DNA of 64,000 bases, from the NCBI GenBank assembly GCA_011799875.1, contig CM022303.1, positions 422,524,483 to 422,588,482 on the forward strand, in the 5' to 3' direction. The stretch is from Thinopyrum elongatum. Its lineage: Eukaryota > Streptophyta > Magnoliopsida > Poales > Poaceae. Below the pieces are notes generated by a model. That model worked only from the letters and a program-made list of their open reading frames with translations. It was not told where the DNA came from and searched no databases. Shown here piece by piece: positions 33,228-44,216 of this stretch. The position numbers and the translations under genes were made by a program. Every line of letters starts with the position of its first letter. Positions within the stretch are counted from its first letter, which is position 1.

Positions 33228-34026
33228 GGCGCGGTTGCCGGGGGCTCCCGGCAACCACCCTTTTGTACAAGTCTTGCTGGCAAGGCATGTGATCCTTTGT
33301 ACAAAGCCAGGCGCAGACCCTGAGCGCAGATGAATAAATTTAAGTGTTGTACATTCCCTTATTGATTCCCATGTTTATATTTATATATGCATGATTGTCT
33401 AAGATGTTGTATGACACCTACTCCCGGTAAGTTCTAACGAACCGCCAAGGTTTCATGTCTTTATTTTCTCTTCTTTCTTTTTCTCAAAAGACAGAAGGAT
33501 TCCTCGCGTGCACATTTGCCGGGGGGGAAGGGAGATATGAATACCAGTTGGCGACGTTCGGAATCGACGCTTGCCGGAGGAATGACAGTGATAGAAAGCT
33601 AAGTTCTAAAAGCTCAGAGCAAGTTTTTCTTTTATTACAAAGTTATTTCCTTGGCCGATTCCGACTCCTGTATGGAAAATCTGCATGCGAAGGAACCCTT
33701 GTTGTAATCGGTCGCGCCCTTATTTTCTTTCGAGCCCGCTCAACAATTTAAGTGGCTGCACTGAGAACACCAAGGAGTCTTGCCGGCCGCTGCGCCTCCA
33801 GCAGGCTGCTGAAGTCCCGCACCCAGCGCTCACGGCAGGTTGCGCACCGGCAAGTTTTTCAGTAAGCGTAGGGTGAACTCCATACATAAGGGAATCAGAC
33901 AAGGAAAATAGCAAGCATGAACTTAAACATAGGTGAGTTATATTACATTCATGAGTTGCCGCAATTCTAACTTGAGACTTAATTGTCTTTTACATGGAAT
34001 GACGACGGCAAGAAAAGGGGGAGCAC
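33228..34026. other. Gap between convergent pol and antisense gene, copy C
   Basis: Non-coding. Begins with the stem-loop 33233-33256, then paired TTTTGTACAAG and CTTTGTACAAAG elements around a degenerate CTTGCTGGCAAG palindrome, an AATAAA near 33333, and GC-rich sequence with repeated GCCGG motifs. The ORF at 33455 has no support. Confidence 0.6.
33233..33256. terminator. Perfect 10-bp stem-loop next to pol stop, copy C
   Basis: GGTTGCCGGG, loop GGCT, then CCCGGCAACC, 6 nt after the integrase stop. Arms are identical to copy B (17957-17980) while the loop differs, as expected if pairing matters. Confidence 0.5.
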
Positions 34027-37000
34027 TCAATCCCTGCGCTGGCCTTCAATCCTTTTGATGGAGTCCACCTTCTCAAGGATAGGCGCGATGCACTCTTCAA
34101 GCGCCTCAACATTTGCGTCCCTTGGCAGATGGCCGAGCACGTTGGAGAGGTCGATGCCGGGATTGCTGTGCACCACCTTGATAAGCACCTTGCGGAGGAC
34201 GGCCCGGCAAAGCCGGCGAGTCTCGTTGGCCAATTGGGTCGCCCGGCTAGATTGGAGCACCCTCAAGGCGTTGATGATGCTTTCAAAGAACATCGTCAAC
34301 CTAGCACTTGGAGATATTCTTTCCTCGGAAGAATACCTGAAGTCTGACAGGCCCATGGTTGACAGTTTTGCGGTAAGCTTCTCTGCGGTGGCGATGAGAT
34401 GTTCAGTCCAGATCTCCACCCCCTTCTCATAATCGGTTTGGGCGGCGGTGGCGCTCTTGAGCAGGTTCCTCTCTTCTTGGAGATCCTTGAGTAGAGCCTT
34501 CTCACGAGCCCTGCCGGCCTCGAGAGACTTCTGCAACATGGTCAGCTTCAGTTCCAGAACTGCAATGTCTTCAGCCGCAGAGGAGAGCTGCTTGGTTTTG
34601 TTGGACAGGGCAACTTGCATCTCCGCCAAGGAGTGGAGGGTTTTTTCCCTGTCACCCTTGAGCGTCGAGAGCTCCTTGTCGTGTTCTTCGAGATCTATTT
34701 CCAGCCTCTTCACCTTATCTCTCAGCTTGTTCTTGGCAGCCTCTGCAGCTTCGGCAGCATCGACGGCCTCCTTGAGCTTGCCGGCGTGACTTGCAGTCAG
34801 AGCTTCGAGCGCCTCTTTATGTTTTTGCTCCAGCTCCTGAGTCCGCCGCGCGACAAGCTTCTCGATATCTTTGTCTTTGCTGCGAAGCTTGGCGGCGAGC
34901 GCCTGCTCACGTGCGGTGAGATCTTCCTCATAAGCATCAAGAGTAACGCGGCGCCCCGTTAGGAGGGCATCTTCGGCAGCAATCCTTTGAGTAGCTTCAT
35001 CATGCGCCTTCTCCATATCGGATTGCTTCAGGAGGATCTCTGTCCACTGCTGGCTCACTTGTTCCCGGCCGGCAACCAACTCTTGGAGGGCCTCGGCGTG
35101 CCAGACCTGCATTTGTGCGACGCGCCTTTGAAAATCTGCTTCGGCCGCCTCGACAACTACCATTCTGGAATCCGCCTTATCTTTCCGGGCGCGGTGGAGA
35201 GCCTGGAGCTTGCGGAAATTCTCGCCCATGCCCTGAAGGAGCTGATCCTCTTCAGATTTGCCGCTGCTAGTGCTCGGGTCGTCAACAACTTCGAGCCCGG
35301 CAGCAGCAATGATTTCTTCAAAAACTTCTCCTTCAGCTGGCACCCCAGTGCTTGCCGTCCCCGGCAAGTTGACGAACAGGTTCTCGCCAACCTTGAGGTA
35401 TTTGCTGGATGAGGGGCCTTCGGATGTCGACGGCTGGTCTTCAGTGACCGCCTCACCAGTGGCAGGGGGCTCTGTGGCCGGTGCAGCGCCTGGCGCTCCT
35501 TCGGCAGAAATGCCGTCAGTGCGGTCATCAGCCTCCCTGTCGCCCCCTTCAGTAGGTTCCCTGGCGGGTTCCTCTTGTGCAGTCTTGGCGGCCTCCCCGT
35601 CAAGAGCACCACCAGCCTCGACAGTGTCATCCTTGGTGGCCTCGCTGGTAGCGATCCTGTCTGCTTCGGCAGCAGCGTCCCTGGCGGTCTCCTCGATGAC
35701 AACATCGATGTCCATGTGTTCCATCACAGGGAACTCTGAAGGACGAAGGAGGAAAACAGAATAAGATCGAGATTGAAGTTTGAAGCAACTAAAAGACAGA
35801 GAGATAAGGGAAAAAGTAACAAGCACTCTGAGGCAACTGATTACCTGCGTTGGGCTGTTGGGAGGTGGCTTCGCCCCTCCCGGCAACTCCGGTTGGCGGG
35901 GGTGGGTTGCCGGAGTCCGCGCCTGCCGGCTCCTCCTCAATTAGGATGGGCTCGTCGACAGGATCTCTTGCCGGGGACGTGCTTGTGGGCGGAGTGGTCG
36001 ATGAAGGTGACACAATGGGGATGTCTTCCGACAGCTCTCCTTGTTGCCGTTCTTCTCCTACGAACCCAAGGATGTCAGCGGCAAGAATGGAAGCCTCGGC
36101 ACCCGCCAGCGGAAAAAGAACAGTGAACTTACGCTGGGGGCTGCGCTGGGGGCTGAGCTCCGGGCTGACGACGACGGTCTCTGGCACACTCGTGGAGCCT
36201 GTCAGGGGCTCGTCGCCCGTGGAAGTCTTTGACCTCTTCACCATCCTCTCCAGCAATGTTTCTGTGTCACTGCAGAGACAATACGAGCAACTTAGTAAGA
36301 TCGATCCAAGATTGGAATATAAAGGCTGTGGCAAAGTACTCACTCTTCTTCCTCTCGCTCCGGACTAAAGCCGGAGATGTCGAAATCGACCTCCGCTGCG
36401 ATGTCTGAGTGGGGAGGCTAAGGAGGGGTCCTAGGCCGCTTGGCTGTGGCAGGCACCGGGGTAGCTTCCGGTGCGGTAGTGCGAGACACCCCTGCCGCCC
36501 CAGCAGTGGCCGCTGGTGCGGGTCTCGCGCGCCGCGCAGGTTGTTGACGAGCCCCTTGCCGTGGCGCAGTCTTGCCGGCCACTTTCTTGCCGGGAGCCTC
36601 GCCGCTCGAAGAAGGCTGGCTTGCCGGGATGCCAGATGCAGCCTTCCGAAGAACACACTTCGTCTTGTTCGGAGCTGGGAGCTCTTCTTGTGTTTCCTCT
36701 TTGGCTGAGTCCTCGCCGGACGAGCTCTCAGCGGCTGCGCTGCTCTGTTCCCCGGCAGCTTTGTCCTGCCCGGCAGATTTTACCTCCACTACCACCTCTG
36801 TGTCGCTGGCTTCCCACTCTATGAAGCCAACGCTGCCGGCCTCCGCGGCAAGATTTGCCTCCTCCACCCTAGTAGCAATGTAAGCTACTTCTTGGTCGGT
36901 GGTGGCTCGGATGAAATCTGACTCTTGCCGGACAGGTCTCTCCGTCAAGTTGTAAAAAAACTTCTGCGCTTCCTCCTCGGTTGGCTCGGCCCAGGTCGGG

Positions 37001-37967
37001 TCAAGACCGTGGGCGTTGAACATCGGCATGAAGGCGATGATTGACCCCAAGGCAGAATTGTTGCACAAGGGGACAATCCTTGCCGGCAGCCGGTGCTTGT
37101 CTTCGCGCTGGAATAGTTTTTGACAGAGAGCGCCAAGCTGCATAGCGGTAAGATTGTTGTTCAGCCCGGGGCGCAATCTCATGACATCTGCCGCGTTTCT
37201 GTATTCCCAAGCTGGCCTTCCCCTGTTCTGCAAAGGGGCGATGCGGCGGCGGAGAAAGTCGAAGCCAATCATCTCCATCGTCAGCCCGGCAGCCTTCAGG
37301 CGAAGGATCCTGGTGGTGGCGATTGTGAGCCTCTCGTCCTCCGCAGCGAGATCGCTCCAATCCTTGCCGCGGACCACCTTCTGTTGCCGGGGAAGACAAA
37401 ACGGATGGGGATCTGCTTCCTGGATCCAGCACCATTCAGCCCGCCACTCGTCCCACTTTTCGCGGTAAACTCCTTCTGGGTATATTTCCTTATTCCAAGC
37501 CCTTGGAATCCAGGCGATAGAACCAGAGAGGGCCTCTCCTTTTTGGATGCGAGGGAAGAAGTAATGGCGAAAAAGAGCAGAATTGGGAATCACGCCGACA
37601 AAGTTTTCACAGAGATGGGCAAAGATGGACATGCAAAGTACCGCATTTGGCGTGAAATCGAGAATACGAAAGCCGTATGTGTACATGATATCATTGAAGA
37701 AGTCGGAAAATGGGGGACAGAGCCCGCAATAGAAATACGCAGTGAAGAAAGGGTATCTGTCCGATCCACCTTTGGAACAAGCACCTGGAATTACGCGTGT
37801 GGTGGATGAGCTTGCGTCTCTTTCGCCCACATGCATTGGTATCGCCCCTTCAGAGCTTCAGCATCGAGCGATGGGGGGAAGACGAAAAGCCTCTTCCGCA
37901 TCTTCACCAGTTCGCTCTCCGGAACATCGGCTTTCGCCTCATTGCCTTTGCTGGCCTTGGGCGGCAT
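34027..37967 (-). pseudogene. Antisense additional gene of copy C: 4-exon, PF04195-like plus coiled-coil protein
   Basis: Minus-strand gene with ATG at 37967. Exons are 37967-36344, 36269-36133, 36057-35845 and 35735-34027. Introns are 74, 75 and 109 nt with the same donors and acceptors as A and B. Exon 2 (137 nt) and exon 4 (1,709 nt) have exactly the lengths of copy B. Exon 3 is 9 nt longer, and exon 1 is 13 nt shorter: a 12-nt in-frame difference plus a 1-nt deletion near 37805 that breaks the frame. A TAG at 36420-36418 is a second lesion. Exon 4 is fully open and predicts a long coiled coil (roughly 35150-34450) with a conserved C-terminus ending IKRIEGQRRD. Function unknown. It converges on pol and is antisense to the genomic RNA. 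Confidence 0.74.
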
Positions 37968-38370
37968 GGCGGCTGTGAGGGCGGAAGACGGGGGTGGAGC
38001 GAGCGTGGAAGCAGCGGGCGGAAGAGGAAAAAGCTTCGCTCTGAGCTCGAGAGGAGGAAGGCAAAGGCGATGGCCAGATTGAGAAGAAGAGGGGGGTAAA
38101 TAGGCTTGTGCCTCTGCGGCTTCTCCTTTTTATGGGGAAGGAGCGGGGCCGCCTCTTTTATTCCCCAATGTGAATGCGCCTCTATAGGCGCGAGGCAGTT
38201 GGAGCCTTTCAGGCACGCTTCCCATGTCGCGCGCTCGGTGCGTGTAGTGGGGGGCACAGTAAAACGAGATATTTACGAGCAGTTAATCCCCTGCCACGCG
38301 TGCCCGTGCACTGTTTGGGCCTAGCCCAACAACGCCTCGCACTCGTGTATGGCCTAGGCCCGGGGGCTCC
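37968..38370 (-). promoter_or_regulatory. Leader and candidate promoter of antisense gene, copy C
   Basis: Minus strand carries CATAAAAAGGAGAAG near 38140-38125, a TATA-like box about 160 bp upstream of the antisense ATG, with CT-rich sequence between. GC-rich palindromic segment at 38330-38370 abuts the 3' LTR where a polypurine tract would be expected, but no clear purine tract is visible. Confidence 0.45.
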
Positions 38371-39247
38371 TGTCGGTGTACTAAGTATTGGGCCACTAGT
38401 ACCCCGTACTTGTGCACGGGCAGTTGTAGCCATCCTCGCGGCAAGGCTTGCCGGGAACAGTTCGAGGTCGATTCAAGCCACCAAAGAAATCATCAAGTCA
38501 GAGATCTGAGGATCAGCAGATAAGCAGAGCTGGAATCCGAAGGCCAGCTTCCCCGGCAAGATCCTTGCCGGGATGGCCTATGGAGCCCGGCAAGGCTTGG
38601 CGTCCGGCAAGGCTTGGAGCCCGGCAAGGCTTGGCGTCCGGCAAGGCTTGGCGCCCGGCAAGGCTTGGTGCCCGGCAGGCTTCGGCGCCCAGCGAGATTC
38701 TGCCACTGTGCCACCGCTTTGGCACAGTAACAAGTCTGACATTCTGGGTCCTTCTCTAGATGCGTGGCAACGCGCCAGTGGAGGAGAGCTTAAGCGGTGC
38801 TGATGGGATGGCCCCTTTTTCCATCCCCAAGAAAGTGAGGACACCTCACGATGCATTAAATGCATTTGTCCTAATCCGTCAGGGGTTAGGTATGATACCC
38901 TGTAGCTACTTTACACCTCAATGTATGTACATTTTGCCACTGTGGTGACCCCTTTGAGCATATAAAAGGAGGCCCAAGGCAACTGCTACAGAGGAGGAGA
39001 ACTTCTGGCCCATTCTGCATGCGTAGCTGCTCTTTGAACGTACTGTTCATTGCGAGCGCTCCTGAAGGCTGGGCTCAAGAACATCAATAAGAACACAAAG
39101 CAGGAGTAGGGTTTTACGCTGATCAGCGGCCCGAACCTGCGTAAAAACTTCCCACGTCGATCGTTGGTTCTGCTCTTTGCGTATACCTCTCCCCCCGCCG
39201 AATTGTAAAGGGATCTCTCGGGATCCCATAGGTGTCGTGCCCCGACA
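38371..39247 (+). repeat. 3' LTR of copy C (877 bp)
   Basis: TGTCGGTGTACTAAG to GCCCCGACA, TATAAAAG at 38961-38968, followed by the TSD CCTAT (39248-39252). Confidence 0.95.
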
Positions 39248-39252
39248 CCTAT

Positions 39253-39664
39253 GCCCCTCTTAATAGTACGGAGGTCCTTTGACTCAAAAGAGAGAAAGAA
39301 GAACAACAAAATAAATGCTACGTCTTCACTTAGTCTTCAACTTCTGACTCCAGTCAATTTCTTCGGATAACACCGAACTTATATTGCTGCTCATCAGCAA
39401 TAATTTTAAGGGGGCAACTCCTTCACTTCAATCTTCTCGCAAATACATCTAAGCAAAATGTAGCTCATCCTTCTCTGCAACGCAGATATTCTTTGATGAA
39501 GTTCCTCGAACTTCACATGAAATATAGCATTCTCTTCTAGCCTGCATGGACTATTTCTCTGTTTGTGCACTAGCAAACAAATTAGTCCATGAATGTTTCT
39601 GGCGACAATTTCCAAAACACAAGGGGGCAAGACTTTGCACCAACAGTAATAAACAGAAAAGACA
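39253..39664 (-). repeat. Copia LTR, outer part (boundary uncertain)
   Basis: Resumes the Copia LTR after the copy C TSD. A GACA at 39661-39664 could mark the LTR's outer TG end on the minus strand, but the neighbouring RT-like sequence may extend into it, so the boundary is not fixed. Confidence 0.45.
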
Positions 39665-39669
39665 CTGAG

Positions 39670-39895
39670 AGCCATCTTTCTTCATCACAAAGAGTGGGGC
39701 AACCCCACAAAGAAGAGATGGGTTCAATTTAACCTTTTGATTGCAAATCATCAAATTGCTTCTTAAGCTCGGCTAATTCACCGGGACCCATCGTATAAGG
39801 ATGCTTATGGACATGAGGGGTTCTAGGTTTTAGCTCAATGACTAACTCAACTCCCTTGTCAGGTGGCATGCCTGCTAGTTGTTGGGACTTAGAAA
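39670..39895 (-). pseudogene. Ty3/gypsy RT N-terminal relic
   Basis: Minus-strand translation from about 39890 gives segments like V-E-L-V-I-E-L, H-P-Y-T-M-G-P-G-E-L-A-E-L-K-K-Q, and C-P-T-L-F-V-M-K-K-D-G-S, the conserved region just before the first RT catalytic motif in Ty3/gypsy pol. A frameshift/stop follows Q-S-K-G. It is an isolated fragment of about 75 codons that does not belong to the A/B/C family and has no YMDD part nearby. Confidence 0.65.
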
Positions 39896-41275
39896 ACAAA
39901 AAATTCCGCCCTACGAATCAAGTTCTGAGGATAACTATGAAGATGCAAGGATAGATTGGATCGCTCACAAAGTAATGCATCAGGGAGGAGAGTTGGTGAA
40001 GCGAGTTCATATGGATTCCTGCAGCTAGGATTTACACCTCCCAACTGCGAGAAGTTTCTCCTTTGAACGGTCCCACAAACAAAGACCGAAAGAACAATCT
40101 TTCTACGAACTGCACACATTCCAGCAGCGCTTCACCATCCAAAACTATACACCACTGGATAACTAGAAGGGGGTGGAGTAGCCTTGTGACATACATAACT
40201 CATTCAATGGAGAACTAGAGAGAGAGGTAGGGCGTAGCCCAAGGGCACCAGAAAGTTGTGTCCTTTGGAGTTCTCCCTCCCCTCTATTTACAATAGAACA
40301 CAGGGGGGCTAGCCAACTGGGCGAGACGGTAGCTCCGAGGGCCGACGCACCTACTAGGATCTCCTCCATATGGAAGAGTTCCTCCTATGGTCGGCACCCC
40401 AGGTGGTGGGTCCCTACAACCCTAGCTGCCAAAGGGGGCTTGGCCCTCAAGTCAAGGGGGGTGCCCCGCTATTGGGCCTTAAGGACCATGTAGGCTGCCC
40501 CACTTGGGCTAGGCCAAGTGCCAGCCATATGTGGCGCCATATAATTCTAGGGGGCTCCAGGAAATTTTTTGGAGCCCTCTTACATAATTATTTCCCCTTT
40601 GAAATTCTTATGCTTATCCGTTTTAATCTAGTTTTCTCTTACACGCTTTGGGTTACTCCGAAACACTTCTGATTTTCTCTTGAAACTATTTCTATTGTCT
40701 CCAAAACTTTTCTAGTGAGTTTCTCTCAAGCTCCTAACCATCTAGTACTCAACAGATCTTTTCCTGGAGCCCTCTTACATATTTATTTCCCCTTTGAAAC
40801 TCTTCTGCTTATCCGTTTTAATCTAGTTTTCTCTTATATGCTTTGGATTACTCTAAAACACTTCTGATTTTCTCTTGAAACTATTTCTATTGTTTCCAAA
40901 ACTTTTCCAGTGATTTTCTCTCAAGATCCTAACCATCTAGTACACAACAGATCGATGAACCTGAATTGTGTGATCTTGCAGGTTCCATGAAATATAGACA
41001 TGATCGAAAACTCCTTCCGATTAATGATCATTAGCGGAACCGTGGACATCCATATTGACCCCATACAGTAATGATATTCGAGCAAACCTTTAGTTACCAT
41101 GTCCTTATTTTGCTTCGAGATAATTTACAAAACCCGAGGTAGATATATCGGTATCCTCGTGAATCAACACACGATGACTCTACTAGTTTCCTCATTACCA
41201 GTTTTGTTCTCTTTTCTCATTCACATTTTTTCAGCAACCCCGTGAGCAAGTCATGTGTGTCTAGCCAGACGATGA
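39896..41275 (-). repeat. LTR-like remnant with internal 195-bp tandem duplication
   Basis: No coding frame. A minus-strand TTGTAAATAGAGGGG near 40300-40285 resembles an LTR promoter. The part at 40975-41270 resembles, from memory, diverged Triticeae Copia LTR sequence (CCGATTAATGATCATTAGCGG-type stretch). Ends not resolved, so family is not assigned. Confidence 0.4.
40571..40952. repeat. 195-bp tandem duplication
   Basis: Unit 1 40571-40765 and unit 2 from 40766, both starting GGAGCCCTCTTACATA and ending near CATCTAGTAC. About 90% similar by eye. Confidence 0.85.
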
Positions 41276-41289
41276 TGGATATGAGTTGC

Positions 41290-42200
41290 CAATGAAACAT
41301 CTACACATGGCTTGGCCCAATAGAGGACCATATAGGTTAAAAAGACGGCCCAGCAAAAGGCCCACAAGATTTCGTCAGATACTAATGGGCTGGCCCATTA
41401 ACGGCCTACCATGTTCTTGGCTAAATTACGGCCCATATCAGATATGGCCCGTTAAAAGCCTGCCATATATTGGGCCAAATTACGGCCCATATCAGATTCG
41501 ACCTTTTAACAGCATGTAATAATTTGGGACAAATTACGGCCCATATCAGATCCAGCCCGTTAACAGCCACTGTGCCTTTGGGCCCATTGAGGGCCTGATT
41601 TGCTCTTTGGTCTCTTAAAGGCCCGTTTAACAGTTTGGCCCGATATTAGATTCGACCAGTTAGCGGCCCTTGGTACATATGGGCCACTATCGGCCCGGTT
41701 TCACTTTCACCACTTTACGGCCCGAGCTGCATCTGGGCCTAATTCTGGTCCGTAGTGACTTTCGGCCTCTTAACAGCCCATAGTCTTCGTGGATACATTT
41801 TAGCCCAACCTGCTATCGGCCCATTAAAGGCCCATGATAGAGTTGGTCCTAATTTTGGCCCGCTATGCATCTGGCCTGCTTCCAGCCCGTCATGTAATTG
41901 GGCCAACCAAGGCCCGACTACATTTTTGTCTGTTAATGGCCCGCCATATCATTGGGCCAATCATGGCCCGATGTATATTTTAGCCTTCTGTTGGCTCGTG
42001 AATTGTTCATCACAATTCAGGCCCAATCTACTTCTCAGCCTGTTAAAAGCCCATTTTTTCTGGCCCACCTAAGGCAAGCGGTTTACTCGGCCTGTTAAAG
42101 ACCCAAAACTAATAGTGGTCCAGTTTAAGTCCAGGCCTGCTAATGGCCCGAGAAGATTGTAGGCCCATGTTCCGACCCATTTATAGCGATTGGCGGGCCG
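41290..42200. repeat. GGCCC-rich degenerate tandem array
   Basis: Three clear 54-bp units start AAATTACGGCCCATATCAGAT at 41423, 41477 and 41531. Around them, dozens of GGCCC or GGGCC words recur every 20-30 bp, with GCCCGTTAA and TTGGGCC cores. Typical of subterminal repeats of a large DNA transposon. The ORFs here are not real. Confidence 0.75.
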
Positions 42201-42518
42201 GCCAGTTTTAGTACCGTATTTTTTTATATAAACCTAACGTATTGGCCATTGCACTCCAATCAAAGCTTACAGCCTTTTTAGAGAGCGATGACAGCATATA
42301 CAATAAATAAATTATAGCATCATGACGAAGAATAAATCTAGACCATACAACAAAGAAATTACAGCATATTACATCCACTAGGCATCAAAGTTCACCGCCA
42401 GTGATAATAAAGGGCAACCAGACAGCAGATTACATACACTAGGCATCAAAGGTCATCACCAGTGCAAATAAACATGTTGAGAGAATAATATACAGAACCG
42501 ACAACACTTCAACATAGT

Positions 42519-42950
42519 TCAAGAAAGTTTAGCCCTGTCCGGGAGCTGCAGCACAAGAAGCTGAACAAGCTGATGAGACTGCGCTTGTTTGATGCTTATA
42601 TCCACCAACTCAAGCTGCATAGCATCAATAGACATCTTGTACTTCTGGTTAATCTTGCATAGAGATTGGATTTGCAGTCGGATTTGAGCTGAAGCATGTC
42701 TTTTTGCTTGAATTTGAGACTGAAGAAGTCGAAAAGATTCAGGTGGCGACTGCATCGAGCTTGTGTCACTGCTATTAGTGCGTAACTTCGGCACTACATC
42801 AAGACATGACTTTGGGGTTGTATCACTATCCCCAAGATGTGTTGCCTTCTTCCCTGCAATATATGTTAGAGGGACAAGCAATGGGTTCGTCTCACTATCA
42901 TTGTGGCAGTTCTTCCTAGCGTTAGTGATGTCACCCAGAAAGAGAAACAA
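42519..42950 (-). pseudogene. Candidate terminal exon of a transposon gene
   Basis: Minus-strand frame of about 143 codons, rich in Gln, Ser and Leu in its second half (QSQIQAKRHASAQIRLQIQS, then LVQLLVLQLPDRAKLS) with heptad-like spacing. It could be the 3' exon of a CACTA ORF because it lies inside the repeat-bounded element and further candidate exons (for example 44809-44555, with S-E-Y-D-S-N-D-Y and an AAGGTGCCTG splice-like junction) lie upstream. No domain recognised. A stop-free stretch of this length in repeat DNA could also be chance. Confidence 0.35.
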
Positions 42951-42973
42951 TTAGACAGATAAGAGGTTTTTCA

Positions 42974-43400
42974 CGTATAAGCATCAGTGCTATCAATTCA
43001 TCCCATTTCTTAGTGGCAAATAAAGAGACGCAGTATAAAATAGCATTAACATAATAGGCATTGTTCATAGTTAAGACATTGCAGGAAATGACATTGTGCA
43101 GGAGCGGCCAGCTTCACCACACCACTGGATTACAGATCAATAACACAAGCATACATGCAGTGCTAAACAACGTATAAGGATCAATGGTGGCTGTACTATC
43201 AATTTATCCCATTTCAGATTTGTAAATAAAGAGACACGATTTAAATGACATTAACATAATATGGCATTGTTCATAGTTAAGACATAGCAGGATATGACAT
43301 TGTGCTGGAGTTGGTAGTTTCACCACACCACTGTATTATAGATCAAGAACACAAGCATACATGCAGTGCTAAAGAAGATAGCTTGCTATGTTTAGTTTAA
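42974..43400. repeat. About 205-bp direct repeat, two copies
   Basis: AACATAATAGGCATTGTTC at 43048 recurs at 43253. Each unit includes CACCACACCACTG and AGCATACATGCAGTGC. No gene. Confidence 0.7.
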
Positions 43401-43674
43401 TTTACATGGTATGAATAAGGAACTATGTTGTACAACAAAAAACTGAAATTGAGAAGGACAAAGTTATGTTTATGAACTTCTTCGTAATAAACTTTAACAT
43501 GCAATTTGATGCAAACAACAAAAATAAACAACATTTGCAGTCATGGCTATCCAAATATACATAACAAAGTTTGAAGGCTCGAGAAGAACAAACTTACGTT
43601 AGTAGTGAAGACCGGTTCTATAAAGCCCTTGTCCATGTTGATGGGGGGGAGATTCAAGAAGTTTACCAGAGAGT

Positions 43675-44216
43675 CTTCTTCATGAGCATTATCTTTATTC
43701 TAAATTTTGTTAAGAGTAAACATAGATGTGATAATATAGGAACAAATGGAGATTATTTAAGATAAGATGTAGAGTGATGCTACATAATCAACTAGCTGTA
43801 AATGTAAGTACAACATACAGGCAAAAGGCACTAACAAGAGCAATGCAAAGCTAAACTACTTCACTGGCATTAGTTTTATTCAATATTTTGGCAAGAGTAA
43901 ACATAGATCTGATGTGTAGAAAATGGAGGGCAAGGGAAAATAAGTTGCAAAGTGATGGTACATGAACAACTAGCTGACAATATAAGTACAATGATGAAGG
44001 ACAACAGATACTTACAAGAACAATGTAGAGCTAAACTTCTTCATAAGCATTGGGTTTATTCTACATTAATGTAAGCATTAATATAGATATGATGATTTGG
44101 AGTGAACAGTGGATAAGCAAGCTATAATGCACAATGATGTCACATAATCCACCAGATATGAATGTAAGTACATCAATACAGGACAACATGCACTAACAAG
44201 AGTAAAGCAGCGAGCA
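43675..44216. repeat. About 180-bp tandem repeat, three copies
   Basis: Units begin near 43675, 43857 and 44037 with TTCATNNGCATT and include ACATAGAT, AACTAGCTG-like and ACTAACAAGAG-like segments. Diverged 20-30% by eye. Probably intronic or spacer sequence of the transposon. Confidence 0.65.

Larger units (their letters stand above)
25918..39247 (+). mobile_element. Full-length Tat-type Ty3/gypsy element, copy C
   Basis: Plus-oriented element of 13,330 bp flanked by CCTAT (25913-25917 and 39248-39252). Two 877-bp LTRs differ at about 14 positions by eye (about 1.6%), 13 of them transitions. Order: 5' LTR, PBS region, gag-protease, in-frame TAG, RT-RNase H-integrase, hairpin-bearing gap, antisense gene, leader, 3' LTR. 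Same family and order as copy B but in opposite orientation. Inactive: insertion and nonsense in gag, frameshift in pol, frameshift and nonsense in the antisense gene. Confidence 0.94.

Noticed and set aside
39406..39754. Minus-strand ORFs of 60-90 codons in the Copia LTR outer part
   Set aside because: They cross the LTR/RT-relic border and show no conserved residues beyond the RT relic itself.
41290..42200. Satellite DNA / subtelomeric repeat
   Set aside because: Only three units are periodic. The rest is irregular, and the block is bounded by transposon-like sequence, so a subterminal transposon array is a better fit.
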